Shown here one piece after another: positions 1-4,814 of a stretch of DNA of 5,015 nucleotides. A model generated the notes under the pieces. It had not been told where the DNA came from. It did no database searches and was given only the letters and a program-made list of their open reading frames with translations. The stretch lies in assembly GCA_030619215.1 (NCBI GenBank), contig JAUXBV010000330.1:1-5015 (forward strand), in the 5' to 3' direction. The position numbers and the translations under genes are program-made. The first letter of the stretch is position 1, and each line of letters opens with the position of its first letter. The DNA comes from Fibrobacterota bacterium (GTDB taxonomy: Bacteria > Fibrobacterota > Chitinivibrionia > Chitinivibrionales > JANQEN01).

Positions 1-281
1 CAATGAAAAATTCAGTGCCTGACAATATAAAGAAAGAGCGCCTGAAAAACCTGGTTAATTTACAAACAGAAATTACCAAAAAATATCACGGCGATATGGT
101 CGGCAAAACGGCCGAGGTGTTATTTACACAGAGACAAAGCCGAAAAGATAACTCCTGGATGGGTCAGGATAATGGTTGTAAACGAGTACTTCTTGGTTGC
201 AAAGACAACCTGGCAGGAATGATTTTAAAGGTAGCTATTGTTCAAAGCACGGGAATGACATTAATTGCAGAAAGGATATAA
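1..281 (+). CDS. miaB: tRNA-2-methylthio-N6-dimethylallyladenosine synthase (MiaB), C-terminal fragment
   Basis: This is the 3' end of a gene that begins left of the window; about 92 residues are visible, and the first Met (base 3) is internal rather than a start. The segment VPDNIKKERLKNLVNLQ followed by a short helix matches the linker after the radical SAM domain of MiaB. The rest (roughly residues 30-92, with SRKDNSWMGQDNGCKRVLL) fits the TRAM RNA-binding domain, where MiaB proteins typically have 'SRK...GR...N..V.F'. The family is a cytoplasmic 4Fe-4S radical SAM enzyme that methylthiolates i6A37 in tRNAs reading UNN codons. The cysteine clusters lie outside the window, so relatives such as RimO or MtaB are not strictly excluded, but the ERLxxLxxLQ linker favours MiaB. 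The next gene begins 2 nt after the stop, suggesting co-transcription. Confidence 0.85.
   Translation, partial: MKNSVPDNIKKERLKNLVNLQTEITKKYHGDMVGKTAEVLFTQRQSRKDNSWMGQDNGCKRVLLGCKDNLAGMILKVAIVQSTGMTLIAERI
271..276 (+). promoter_or_regulatory. Shine-Dalgarno AAAGGA deciding the GTG start of the LapA-like gene
   Basis: AAAGGA lies inside the last codons of miaB, 7 nt before a GTG at 284. The longer reading of the same frame from the ATG at 197 would add 29 residues translated from inside the TRAM-domain region of miaB, with no membrane or LapA character. The GTG start places the first hydrophobic helix at the very N terminus, as expected for the family. Confidence 0.7.
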
Positions 282-283
282 CA

Positions 284-727
284 GTGAAAGTCTTAAAATG
301 GGTTCTGTTTTTTCTTATCGCCTTTACCATTTCTTTTATTCTTTTACGCACGTTCTCTCAGGATATTTTTAAACATAAAGCTTCTGCAATAATTATCCGC
401 TACACTGCGCCCGCAATACCTATATACTGGTATGTTGCAGGCTCATTTATTATCGGATTTTTAATCGGGCTTGCCGCTGTTATTAATAATTTTATTACCT
501 CCACTACAGGCTCATTTAAGAAATCAAAGAGAATTAAGGAGCTTGAAAAAGAGGTGGATTTTTTAAGCGACCATCCTGCAGGTATTACTTCACAGGACGA
601 ATCTCCTCCAATAGAAGAATCCGTTGAAGAGCCACCACCTGAACATCTCCCGGAAGAAGAGGAATCCGAGGATGCGGATGAAAAGAAATCTTTAAATGAT
701 AAGGATATTGATTCATTTATTGGATAA
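284..727 (+). CDS. LapA-domain (DUF1049-like) inner-membrane protein with acidic C-terminal tail
   Basis: The GTG start gives 147 residues. Two hydrophobic segments are clear: about 4-22 (WVLFFLIAFTISFILL) and about 48-72 (YWYVAGSFIIGFLIGLAAVI), separated by a short loop. A charged, coiled-coil-prone helix follows at about 79-95 (KKSKRIKELEKEVDFL). This order of two helices, a GFLIG-type second helix and a basic coiled coil is that of the LapA/DUF1049 family. E. coli LapA works with LapB in controlling LpxC and lipopolysaccharide assembly. Many distant members have no tested role, so only family membership is claimed. The tail at about 105-147 is unusual, being very rich in Glu, Asp and Pro and ending in a short DIDSFIG motif. 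It probably faces the cytoplasm and could be a protein-docking region. The gene sits 2 nt after miaB and is probably translationally coupled to it. Confidence 0.65.
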   Translation: MKVLKWVLFFLIAFTISFILLRTFSQDIFKHKASAIIIRYTAPAIPIYWYVAGSFIIGFLIGLAAVINNFITSTTGSFKKSKRIKELEKEVDFLSDHPAGITSQDESPPIEESVEEPPPEHLPEEEESEDADEKKSLNDKDIDSFIG

Positions 728-757
728 CATTATTAGTATAATACCTATTCTAAAAAT

Positions 758-1528
758 TTATTTGGTAATTAGAAAGTAAAAATATCTTCGTGTATTGGGA
801 AACCAGATATGCACAAGGCCGTACCAGTTCAGAATCTTTAGAAACCGCGCTGTCCAGAACAGCTTTGACAAGAAGCCGCCCGGCTGCTCCTTGTCGTAAT
901 TTGTAAAGCCTTCCTTTAATATTTTTCCTCCGGAGTCTTCCCACCACTTCTTCGATTCTTGGCGGACCGGTTCTCTGATATGGGCATAATAGGGAACCTT
1001 ATCAGAAAGAGTATCCTGTGGGTTTTTTCCCTGAAGGAGCTGTACTCTTTTTTGTATACTGGCAAAATTGGGTACGCTGAAAAAGATGTGCTTGCCCGGC
1101 TTAACAAGTGACATGATATTTTTAATTGCAACTTCCGGCGAGAGCAGAAAATGCTCAAGCACTTCGCAGAAAAGAATCAGGTCATACGATTCCTTTTCCA
1201 GCGGCGGCGTTTCGCGGGAGATGTCGCAGATATGCAGCGGTACCCCGGAAGGATCAAGGAAGTTCCTGTTTAATTCATCTATGCAGAGTACTTCAACCGT
1301 TGCGCCGGTTAGCTCCTTAATAATCAGAGAAGTCATTGAAGGGCCGATCTCAAGAACCCTGTCTTCTTTTTTTACTTTCGGTAATAAAAGCACATCATTA
1401 ATGATTCGCCATTTATGAACCTCTGTATAACGTTCTCCGAATTTCCTTTCTGCCTCATCATCCAGATTTTTAAACAGCTTTTCATACAAATAATTGTATG
1501 TGTCAAGTACCTGTCTTTTTGTATACAT
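758..1528 (-). CDS. Class I SAM-dependent methyltransferase (Methyltransf_11/23-like)
   Basis: The protein has 256 residues and reads leftwards, ending 30 bp from the stop of the LapA-like gene (convergent). Rossmann-fold methyltransferase landmarks appear in order: motif I at 57-66 (DRVLEIGPSM), an acidic strand-2 end at D84 (VLCIDE) for the SAM ribose, D102 (CDIS) near the adenine, motif YDLILFCEVLEHF at 115-127, and LVKPGKHIFFSVPN at 141-154. EVLEH is typical of UbiG- and Methyltransf_11-type enzymes. Motif I is atypical: EIGPSMTS replaces the usual E-G-x-G-x-G glycine-rich loop. After about residue 155 comes an aromatic-rich C-terminal part (KLFWTARFLKILNWYGLVHIWF) that could form the substrate lid or touch a membrane. 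The substrate cannot be read from sequence; lipid, sugar and small-molecule acceptors are all possible. The start ATG is preceded by AAGAAGGA about 12 nt upstream, a rather long spacing. Confidence 0.8.
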   Translation of the reverse strand: MYTKRQVLDTYNYLYEKLFKNLDDEAERKFGERYTEVHKWRIINDVLLLPKVKKEDRVLEIGPSMTSLIIKELTGATVEVLCIDELNRNFLDPSGVPLHICDISRETPPLEKESYDLILFCEVLEHFLLSPEVAIKNIMSLVKPGKHIFFSVPNFASIQKRVQLLQGKNPQDTLSDKVPYYAHIREPVRQESKKWWEDSGGKILKEGFTNYDKEQPGGFLSKLFWTARFLKILNWYGLVHIWFPNTRRYFYFLITK

Positions 1529-1638
1529 GGCCTGTATTGTTCCTTCTTATTATTTCATTCCCTTTATGTAATTTTAAAACACTATGACCAAAAAGCAAAA
1601 TAGGTGTATTTTATAAATAAAGTCAATAAGGAGCAGGT

Positions 1639-2328
1639 ATGAAAAATTTATTGCCGTTTATTACAGCCGTTACACTGATCAATGGAGTCAGTGCAGAAAG
1701 CGCTCAGAAAGGGTCTGATATTATTACGCTGCCCAAACCAAAGCTCGAAAGCAAAATCTCTGTTGAGGAGGCATTGCAGGGAAGACGATCAGAGAGATCA
1801 TACAAAAACGAGCCATTATCTCTTTCCGAAGTATCGCAACTTCTCTGGGCAGCATACGGAGTAACCAGGAAGATGCCGGGCTTCCGCGGAGGATTGAAAA
1901 CCGCACCTTCCGCAGGCGCAACCTATCCACTTGAACTTTATCTGGTAGCGGGAAATGTAACGGATCTTCCAAAAGGAATTTACCGGTATGTACCTGGGCA
2001 ACATGCTCTGGCAAAAGTCTTTGCAGGAGATAAAAGAGCCGAGTTATGCGCTGCTGCACACGGCCAGTCAATGGTGAGGAACGCGCCGGCTTTGATAGTA
2101 TACACCGCCATCTATGAAAGGGCAACCGGCAGGTACGGCACCAGGGGAAAAGACAGATACGTATGTATGGACCTTGGACACTCCGCACAGAATGTCTACC
2201 TGCAGGCATACACCCTGGGTATCGGAACCTGCGCAGTCGGGGCGTTTGACGATAATGCCCTTAAAAAAGCTTTACCCATTGCGAAAAATGAGATTCCGTT
2301 GTATATAATGCCGCTTGGAAAGATATAA
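1639..2328 (+). CDS. Exported SagB/ThcOx-type nitroreductase-family flavoprotein
   Basis: The protein has 229 residues; the start is supported by TAAGGAG 5 nt upstream. Residues 1-19 look like a signal peptide (MKNLLPFITAVTLINGVSA, with an A-x-A-like VSA end), so the enzyme probably acts outside the cytoplasm. The mature part shows nitroreductase-fold markers: RRSERSY at 49-55, whose arginines normally contact FMN phosphate; APSAGATYPLELYLV at 89-103, the hallmark of the SagB-type dehydrogenase and ThcOx branch; the MDLGHSAQNVYLQAYTLGIGTCAVGAF region at 177-203, which forms the dimer and FMN pocket; and a closing PLYIMPLGK. Characterised SagB members oxidise azolines to azoles in thiazole/oxazole-modified peptides. 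No YcaO cyclodehydratase or precursor peptide is visible, and most single exported homologues have no known substrate. It probably heads an operon with the amidase 31 bp downstream. An AT-rich stretch at 1607-1620 before it may hold the promoter, but no good -35/-10 pair was found. Confidence 0.82.
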   Translation: MKNLLPFITAVTLINGVSAESAQKGSDIITLPKPKLESKISVEEALQGRRSERSYKNEPLSLSEVSQLLWAAYGVTRKMPGFRGGLKTAPSAGATYPLELYLVAGNVTDLPKGIYRYVPGQHALAKVFAGDKRAELCAAAHGQSMVRNAPALIVYTAIYERATGRYGTRGKDRYVCMDLGHSAQNVYLQAYTLGIGTCAVGAFDDNALKKALPIAKNEIPLYIMPLGKI

Positions 2329-2359
2329 GCATAGTTGTATTGTCAAAAGGTAAATAATA

Positions 2360-3448
2360 ATGAAGACAGGAAACAATTTTTCATGCTTACACATCTTAAT
2401 ATGCTCCTTGTGTCTTTTAATACTATCATGGCATCAACCTGCCGTACCCTGCTCAACCTTCTTCATAAAACATGGCGACCAGTCTGTTTTTGGTAAAAAC
2501 TATGATTGGGACATAGAAGATGGAATGGTATTAATAAATAAAAAATGTGTTACAAAAACAGCGATTAACTATACCAATCCTGTAAAGTGGAAATCAAAAT
2601 ACGGCAGCGTTACCTTTAATCAGTACGGGCATGGCTTTCCCTGCGGCGGTATGAATGAAGCCGGCCTGGCAATAGAAATAATGTGGCAGGACGAAGCGGA
2701 ATTCCCCCCACCTGACTCCAGGCCTGAAATTGATAACATGCAGTGGATCCAATACCAGCTCGATAATGCCGGCACTGTTGAGGAAGTAATAGCAAGTGAT
2801 ACGCTATTAAGAATTGCACCGTTATCCGGGGCCGCTATTCACTACCTGGTATGTGATAGAAACGGCGGTTGTACTGTTATTGAATATCTAAACGGCAAAA
2901 GAGTATGGTATAAAAATAATGACATGCCTGCAAAGGTACTGACAAACAGCACATATTTCGAATCCATGGGTTTTCTGAAGTTATACAGAGGCTTCGGTGG
3001 ATTCATACCGCTGCCCCGAAGCAATGGATCATTGGAAAGGTTTGTACGTATTGCCTATATGGTAAGAGAGTATAATCCTGAAAAATCCGGAGATATCGTT
3101 AAATACGGTTTTGAAATACTGTCCTCTGTTTCAATGGGCGATTATACTAAATGGCGCATTGTATATGATATAGAAAAACGCTGCATTTACTTCCGTACGG
3201 AATCAAAGAAAAAGATTAAGAAAATTGACTTAGCCAATCTAAATTTTTCCTGTGAAACTCCTGTAAAAGCTATTACTATAAACACCGGCTTATCAGGGGA
3301 TATTACTGATAAATTTAACACGTATACCTATAAAATGAATAAAAAATTGATTAGGAAGACCTTTGGTAAAACCTACTTCCTTAAGGGCGTATCAAGAGAT
3401 TTACTTGAGAGAGTGATGCATTATCCGGGGAGCCTGAAATGCGAGTAA
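2360..3448 (+). CDS. Secreted choloylglycine hydrolase-family (linear amide C-N) Ntn hydrolase
   Basis: The protein has 362 residues, with AAAAGG 9 nt before the ATG and only 31 bp after the nitroreductase gene, so co-transcription is likely. Residues 1-30 form a leader with a hydrophobic core at about 10-23, and CSTFF follows at 31-35. In this Ntn-hydrolase family the nucleophilic Cys must become N-terminal by removal of the preceding segment, so C31 is the expected catalytic residue. FGKNYDW at 44-50 aligns with the bile salt hydrolase FGRNMD block, giving D49 as the catalytic Asp and K46 in place of the usual Arg. GMNEAGLAIEIMW at 97-109, LTNSTYF at 194-200 (Asn candidate N196) and SLERFVR at 224-230 (Arg candidate R227) complete the active-site set. 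Members cleave amide bonds in conjugated bile salts, penicillin V or N-acyl amino compounds such as acyl-homoserine lactones. The EIMW segment replaces the AGLN of true bile salt hydrolases, so a bile-salt substrate should not be assumed. Confidence 0.82.
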   Translation: MKTGNNFSCLHILICSLCLLILSWHQPAVPCSTFFIKHGDQSVFGKNYDWDIEDGMVLINKKCVTKTAINYTNPVKWKSKYGSVTFNQYGHGFPCGGMNEAGLAIEIMWQDEAEFPPPDSRPEIDNMQWIQYQLDNAGTVEEVIASDTLLRIAPLSGAAIHYLVCDRNGGCTVIEYLNGKRVWYKNNDMPAKVLTNSTYFESMGFLKLYRGFGGFIPLPRSNGSLERFVRIAYMVREYNPEKSGDIVKYGFEILSSVSMGDYTKWRIVYDIEKRCIYFRTESKKKIKKIDLANLNFSCETPVKAITINTGLSGDITDKFNTYTYKMNKKLIRKTFGKTYFLKGVSRDLLERVMHYPGSLKCE

Positions 3449-3499
3449 CGCTGAGTTCAGCTTTGGTAAGCTTAAATGTTATACCCACCCATAAGCTGC

Positions 3500-3526
3500 A
3501 ACGCTTTTGTTGGGAAACGTTTTTTT
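3500..3526 (+). terminator. Candidate intrinsic terminator after the nitroreductase-amidase pair
   Basis: AACG (3500-3503) and TTTT (3505-3508) pair with GAAA and CGTT (3514-3521) around a 5-nt loop, with one bulged C at 3504 and one T-G wobble. A T-run spanning 3520-3526 follows directly. The stem is AT-rich and therefore weak, and it lies about 50 bp after the amidase stop. A smaller hairpin (AGCTT-TGGT-AAGCT, 3459-3472) precedes it without a T tail. Confidence 0.45.
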
Positions 3527-3670
3527 CGCTAATAATTTATTACTTCTTGCAAAGGGGCTTGAAAAAAACTCATACTATCGCTTTACAATAAAATAATTCC
3601 GTATTGTGATAAATGCTCGCTAATAAATTAAATCGATTTTTATCAAAGCACTAAAGCATCCGTCCCGATA

Positions 3671-3690
3671 CAGATATACCCAGATATAAC
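3671..3690 (+). repeat. Tandem decamer CAGATATAMC x2
   Basis: Two adjacent 10-bp units, CAGATATACC and CAGATATAAC, differ at one position. They end 16 bp before a TTGACA hexamer, and their 10-bp period is about one DNA helical turn. A regulator site or a curved upstream element is possible, but two copies are too few to be firm. Confidence 0.4.
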
Positions 3691-3706
3691 AACAAATAAA
3701 TTTTTC

Positions 3707-3736
3707 TTGACATACCCTCCCCAATGTTCGATTTTT
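3707..3736 (+). promoter_or_regulatory. Possible sigma70-type promoter for the lipoprotein gene
   Basis: A perfect TTGACA (-35) stands at 3707-3712. The -10 at the right distance is poor: GATTTT at 3730-3735 (17-bp spacer) or ATTTTT at 3731-3736 (18-bp spacer). Transcription would start near 3742 and leave a leader of about 35 nt containing the strong ribosome binding site. Confidence 0.3.
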
Positions 3737-3767
3737 ACTTCGGTAGAACCATGATAAACCTAAAGTT

Positions 3768-3773
3768 AGGAGG
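3768..3773 (+). promoter_or_regulatory. Strong Shine-Dalgarno AGGAGG fixing the lipoprotein start
   Basis: A complete AGGAGG lies 4 nt before the ATG at 3778. The upstream in-frame ATGs at 3724 and 3751 lack such a site. Starting at 3724 would put 18 extra residues in front of an otherwise well-formed export signal, so the start at 3778 is preferred. Confidence 0.75.
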
Positions 3774-3777
3774 AATC

Positions 3778-4416
3778 ATGACCATTACTCGTTCGCTTCC
3801 TGCTCTTATATCGATTTGTATTATCGGTACCTTTTTTATTAGTTGTCTTCCCATGGGGGCGATGACTGTCACGGTTAAACCTGCGCCATTTAAGCCGGTT
3901 AAACGGAAAGTTTCGGGGAAACTTGCCTTGATGGAACTTACGGACAACCGACGCGGCACGGATACCGGCGTCTGTTATATCGGCCTTCAACGTAACGGAG
4001 TTGGTGTCCCGCATGGGAATATCACTATTACCGAGGGTAAAAAAGTGGTGCCAGTCCTGACCAAAGACCTCGCCTCAGCCCTTCGTAATGCTGGATATAC
4101 AGTCGATATTATCACACCCGGCGGATCAATTCCGCAATGCGATGCCGTCATATCGGGTGAAATTCTCATGTTTTGGAACGAAATGAGCAGGCATTATACC
4201 TGGCACGATGTTGAACTAAATCTTTCCGTAACTACACCGGATAAGAGCAGGACTATTTGGTCCGGGACAATACAATCACGGATAAAAAACAAAATGTCTT
4301 GGGGTTCCGCAAAAGAACATGAAGAAACCATCAATCAGGCTTGGGCCGAAGCGCTGGATAAAGTGTTGAATGTATTTTCTTCGCAGGAATTTACGCAATC
4401 GATGAAAACCAATTGA
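3778..4416 (+). CDS. Probable lipoprotein, YajG-like architecture
   Basis: The start after AGGAGG gives 212 residues. The N terminus MTITRSLPAL is followed by a hydrophobic core (ISICIIGTFFIS) and Cys at 23. FISC is only a marginal lipobox (Leu is usual at -3), so lipidation at C23 is likely but not certain. The mature part runs: KLALMELTDNRRGTDTG at 48-64; VPVLTKDLASALRNAGYTVD at 91-110; a strand-like CDAVISGEILMFWNEM at 121-136; VELNLSVTTPDKSRTIWSGTI at 145-165; and a C-terminal helix of about 30 residues. An opening 'D.R' strand, a helix ending in 'L...GY.V', a strand naming a secreted product and a final helix recall the YajG family of uncharacterised outer-membrane lipoproteins. That similarity is by pattern only, and no function is claimed. 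The gene appears monocistronic, with noncoding gaps on both sides. Confidence 0.6.
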   Translation: MTITRSLPALISICIIGTFFISCLPMGAMTVTVKPAPFKPVKRKVSGKLALMELTDNRRGTDTGVCYIGLQRNGVGVPHGNITITEGKKVVPVLTKDLASALRNAGYTVDIITPGGSIPQCDAVISGEILMFWNEMSRHYTWHDVELNLSVTTPDKSRTIWSGTIQSRIKNKMSWGSAKEHEETINQAWAEALDKVLNVFSSQEFTQSMKTN

Positions 4417-4528
4417 GCTGATAGGAAATTTCTTTCTTGACGGACGATTGGAGGTTGGCTGAAAAGTTCTTGACACGCGCCTAATTTTACCGTCCGAATG
4501 ACCTCCTGCGCAGCCGTTCCCGACAGCC

Positions 4529-4552
4529 TTTATAGCTTTAAATAGCTATAAG
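4529..4552. repeat. Inverted repeat TTATAGCT/AGCTATAA
   Basis: TTATAGCT (4530-4537) and AGCTATAA (4544-4551) are perfectly complementary around a 6-nt loop, and a T-G wobble at 4529/4552 can extend the stem. CC (4527-4528) and GG (4552-4553) could pair instead if one T is bulged. It lies 113 bp after the lipoprotein stop. No T-run follows, so it is not a standard intrinsic terminator. Confidence 0.55.
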
Positions 4553-4570
4553 GAATTATAGCAATTCTTT

Positions 4571-4627
4571 GTTTAACGCCCGCCCCGTTCGCGGCCGCCG
4601 TAGGCGGGCGCGAACAGTGTGTTAAGC
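4571..4627. repeat. GC-rich hairpin bounded by R-box-like ends; attC-like element
   Basis: The 57-bp element starts with GTTTAAC, which fits the attC R'' consensus RYYYAAC, and ends with GTTAAGC, which fits the R' consensus GTTRRRY. The two ends pair over 7 positions with one wobble. Inside, GTTCGCG (4587-4593) and CCGCC (4595-4599) pair with GGCGG (4603-4607) and CGCGAAC (4609-4615), leaving a 3-nt GTA loop and one G-G mismatch. The spacers to the end boxes are 9 and 5 nt. A competing fold pairs CGCCCGCC (4577-4584) with GGCGGGCG (4603-4610). Length and end boxes suit an integron attC (59-base element). The minus-strand reading ends in GGCGGGCGTTAAAC, like many attC 3' ends. No integrase gene or second clear attC is in view, so a terminator-like or REP-like hairpin remains possible. 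Confidence 0.4.
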
Positions 4628-4656
4628 AGAAGGATATGGTAATAGCCTTTCTGCTT
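4624..4656. repeat. Inverted repeat AAGCAGAAGG/CCTTtCTGCTT
   Basis: A 10-bp stem with a single extra T in the right arm encloses a 12-nt loop (4634-4645). The left arm overlaps the last four bases of the attC-like element, so the two folds compete at their junction. Confidence 0.55.
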
Positions 4657-4664
4657 CTACGCAA

Positions 4665-4726
4665 TGTTATACCGATAAATCGGCACCTTGTACTGATAAA
4701 TCAGCACCTTGTGCTTTAGTATAACA
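4665..4726. repeat. Inverted repeat TGTTATAC/GTATAACA enclosing the 21-bp tandem repeat
   Basis: TGTTATAC (4665-4672) and GTATAACA (4719-4726) are perfect complements 46 bp apart. Between them lie the two 21-bp repeat units and an AGCAC-CTT-GTGCT hairpin (4703-4715). As RNA this could form a multibranched structure; as DNA it could be a dyad around two operator-like sites. Confidence 0.5.
4672..4713. repeat. Tandem 21-bp direct repeat (two units) with conserved mini-hairpin
   Basis: The units 4672-4692 and 4693-4713 match at 18 of 21 positions. Each begins with a dyad, CCGA-TAAA-TCGG in the first and CTGA-TAAA-TCAG in the second, followed by CACCTTGT. Two of the three differences are the partners of one base pair in that dyad (4673/4682 versus 4694/4703), so symmetry is preserved. 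The 21-bp period is two helical turns, which also suits paired protein sites. Confidence 0.7.
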
Positions 4727-4814
4727 CCAATGTTTTTATCTTACCATGGCATTGCTTATTTTAACAATAAATAACAAGAAAAATTATCCATGCTTTGAAT
4801 CTAGAGAGTGCGTC

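Larger units (their letters stand above)
3449..3777. other. Intergenic region between amidase and lipoprotein genes
   Basis: No credible gene is seen on either strand of this AT-rich stretch. It contains the weak terminator-like hairpin near its left end and a 10-bp palindrome AAATCGATTT at 3630-3639. The decamer TCGCTAATAA occurs twice, at 3526 and 3617. A tandem decamer and a TTGACA element lie close to the lipoprotein gene and are listed separately. The downstream gene could be read from an ATG at 3724, but that reading has no ribosome binding site. Confidence 0.6.
4417..4814. other. Hairpin-rich noncoding region upstream of the ATPase gene
   Basis: No open frame of coding quality is visible in these 398 bp. 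At least four inverted repeats lie end to end between 4527 and 4726 and are listed individually. One very GC-rich patch (4578-4612) stands out from AT-rich flanks. TTGACA at 4470-4475 has no matching -10 box. TTAACA at 4761-4766 followed after 18 bp by TATCCA is only a weak promoter candidate for the ATPase gene. The region could hold an untranslated leader, a small RNA or a relic of a mobile or integron-type element. Confidence 0.6.

Noticed and set aside
197..283. 29-residue N-terminal extension of the LapA-like gene from the ATG at 197
   Set aside because: It is an out-of-frame reading of the miaB 3' end; AAAGGA followed by GTG at 284 gives a better start and a family-like N terminus.
729..742. 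ATTAT-TAGT-ATAAT hairpin between the convergent genes
   Set aside because: Only five A-T pairs and no T-run on either strand; too weak to call a terminator.
1068..1418. 116-codon plus-strand open frame
   Set aside because: It is antisense to the methyltransferase, whose motifs are intact; serine-rich composition and no recognisable domain.
1724..2209. 161-codon open frame on the minus strand
   Set aside because: It lies entirely within the well-supported nitroreductase gene, with Arg/Leu/Pro-rich content typical of an antisense shadow.
1639..2328. Part of a thiazole/oxazole-modified peptide cluster (SagB role)
   Set aside because: No YcaO or E1-like partner or precursor peptide is visible and the protein has a signal peptide, unlike cytoplasmic biosynthetic SagB.
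3526..3626. Direct repeat TCGCTAATAA at 3526 and 3617
   Set aside because: A 10-mer repeat in AT-rich DNA is expected by chance in a window of this size, and nothing else in the flanks matches.
3724..3777. 18-residue extension of the lipoprotein gene from the ATG at 3724
   Set aside because: There is no ribosome binding site; AGGAGG precedes the ATG at 3778 and the export signal starts cleanly there.
4441..4506. CGGACG/CGTCCG and GGAGGT/ACCTCC complementary pairs after the lipoprotein gene
   Set aside because: The two pairs are in crossing order and cannot form one nested stem; each is only 6 bp and likely chance.
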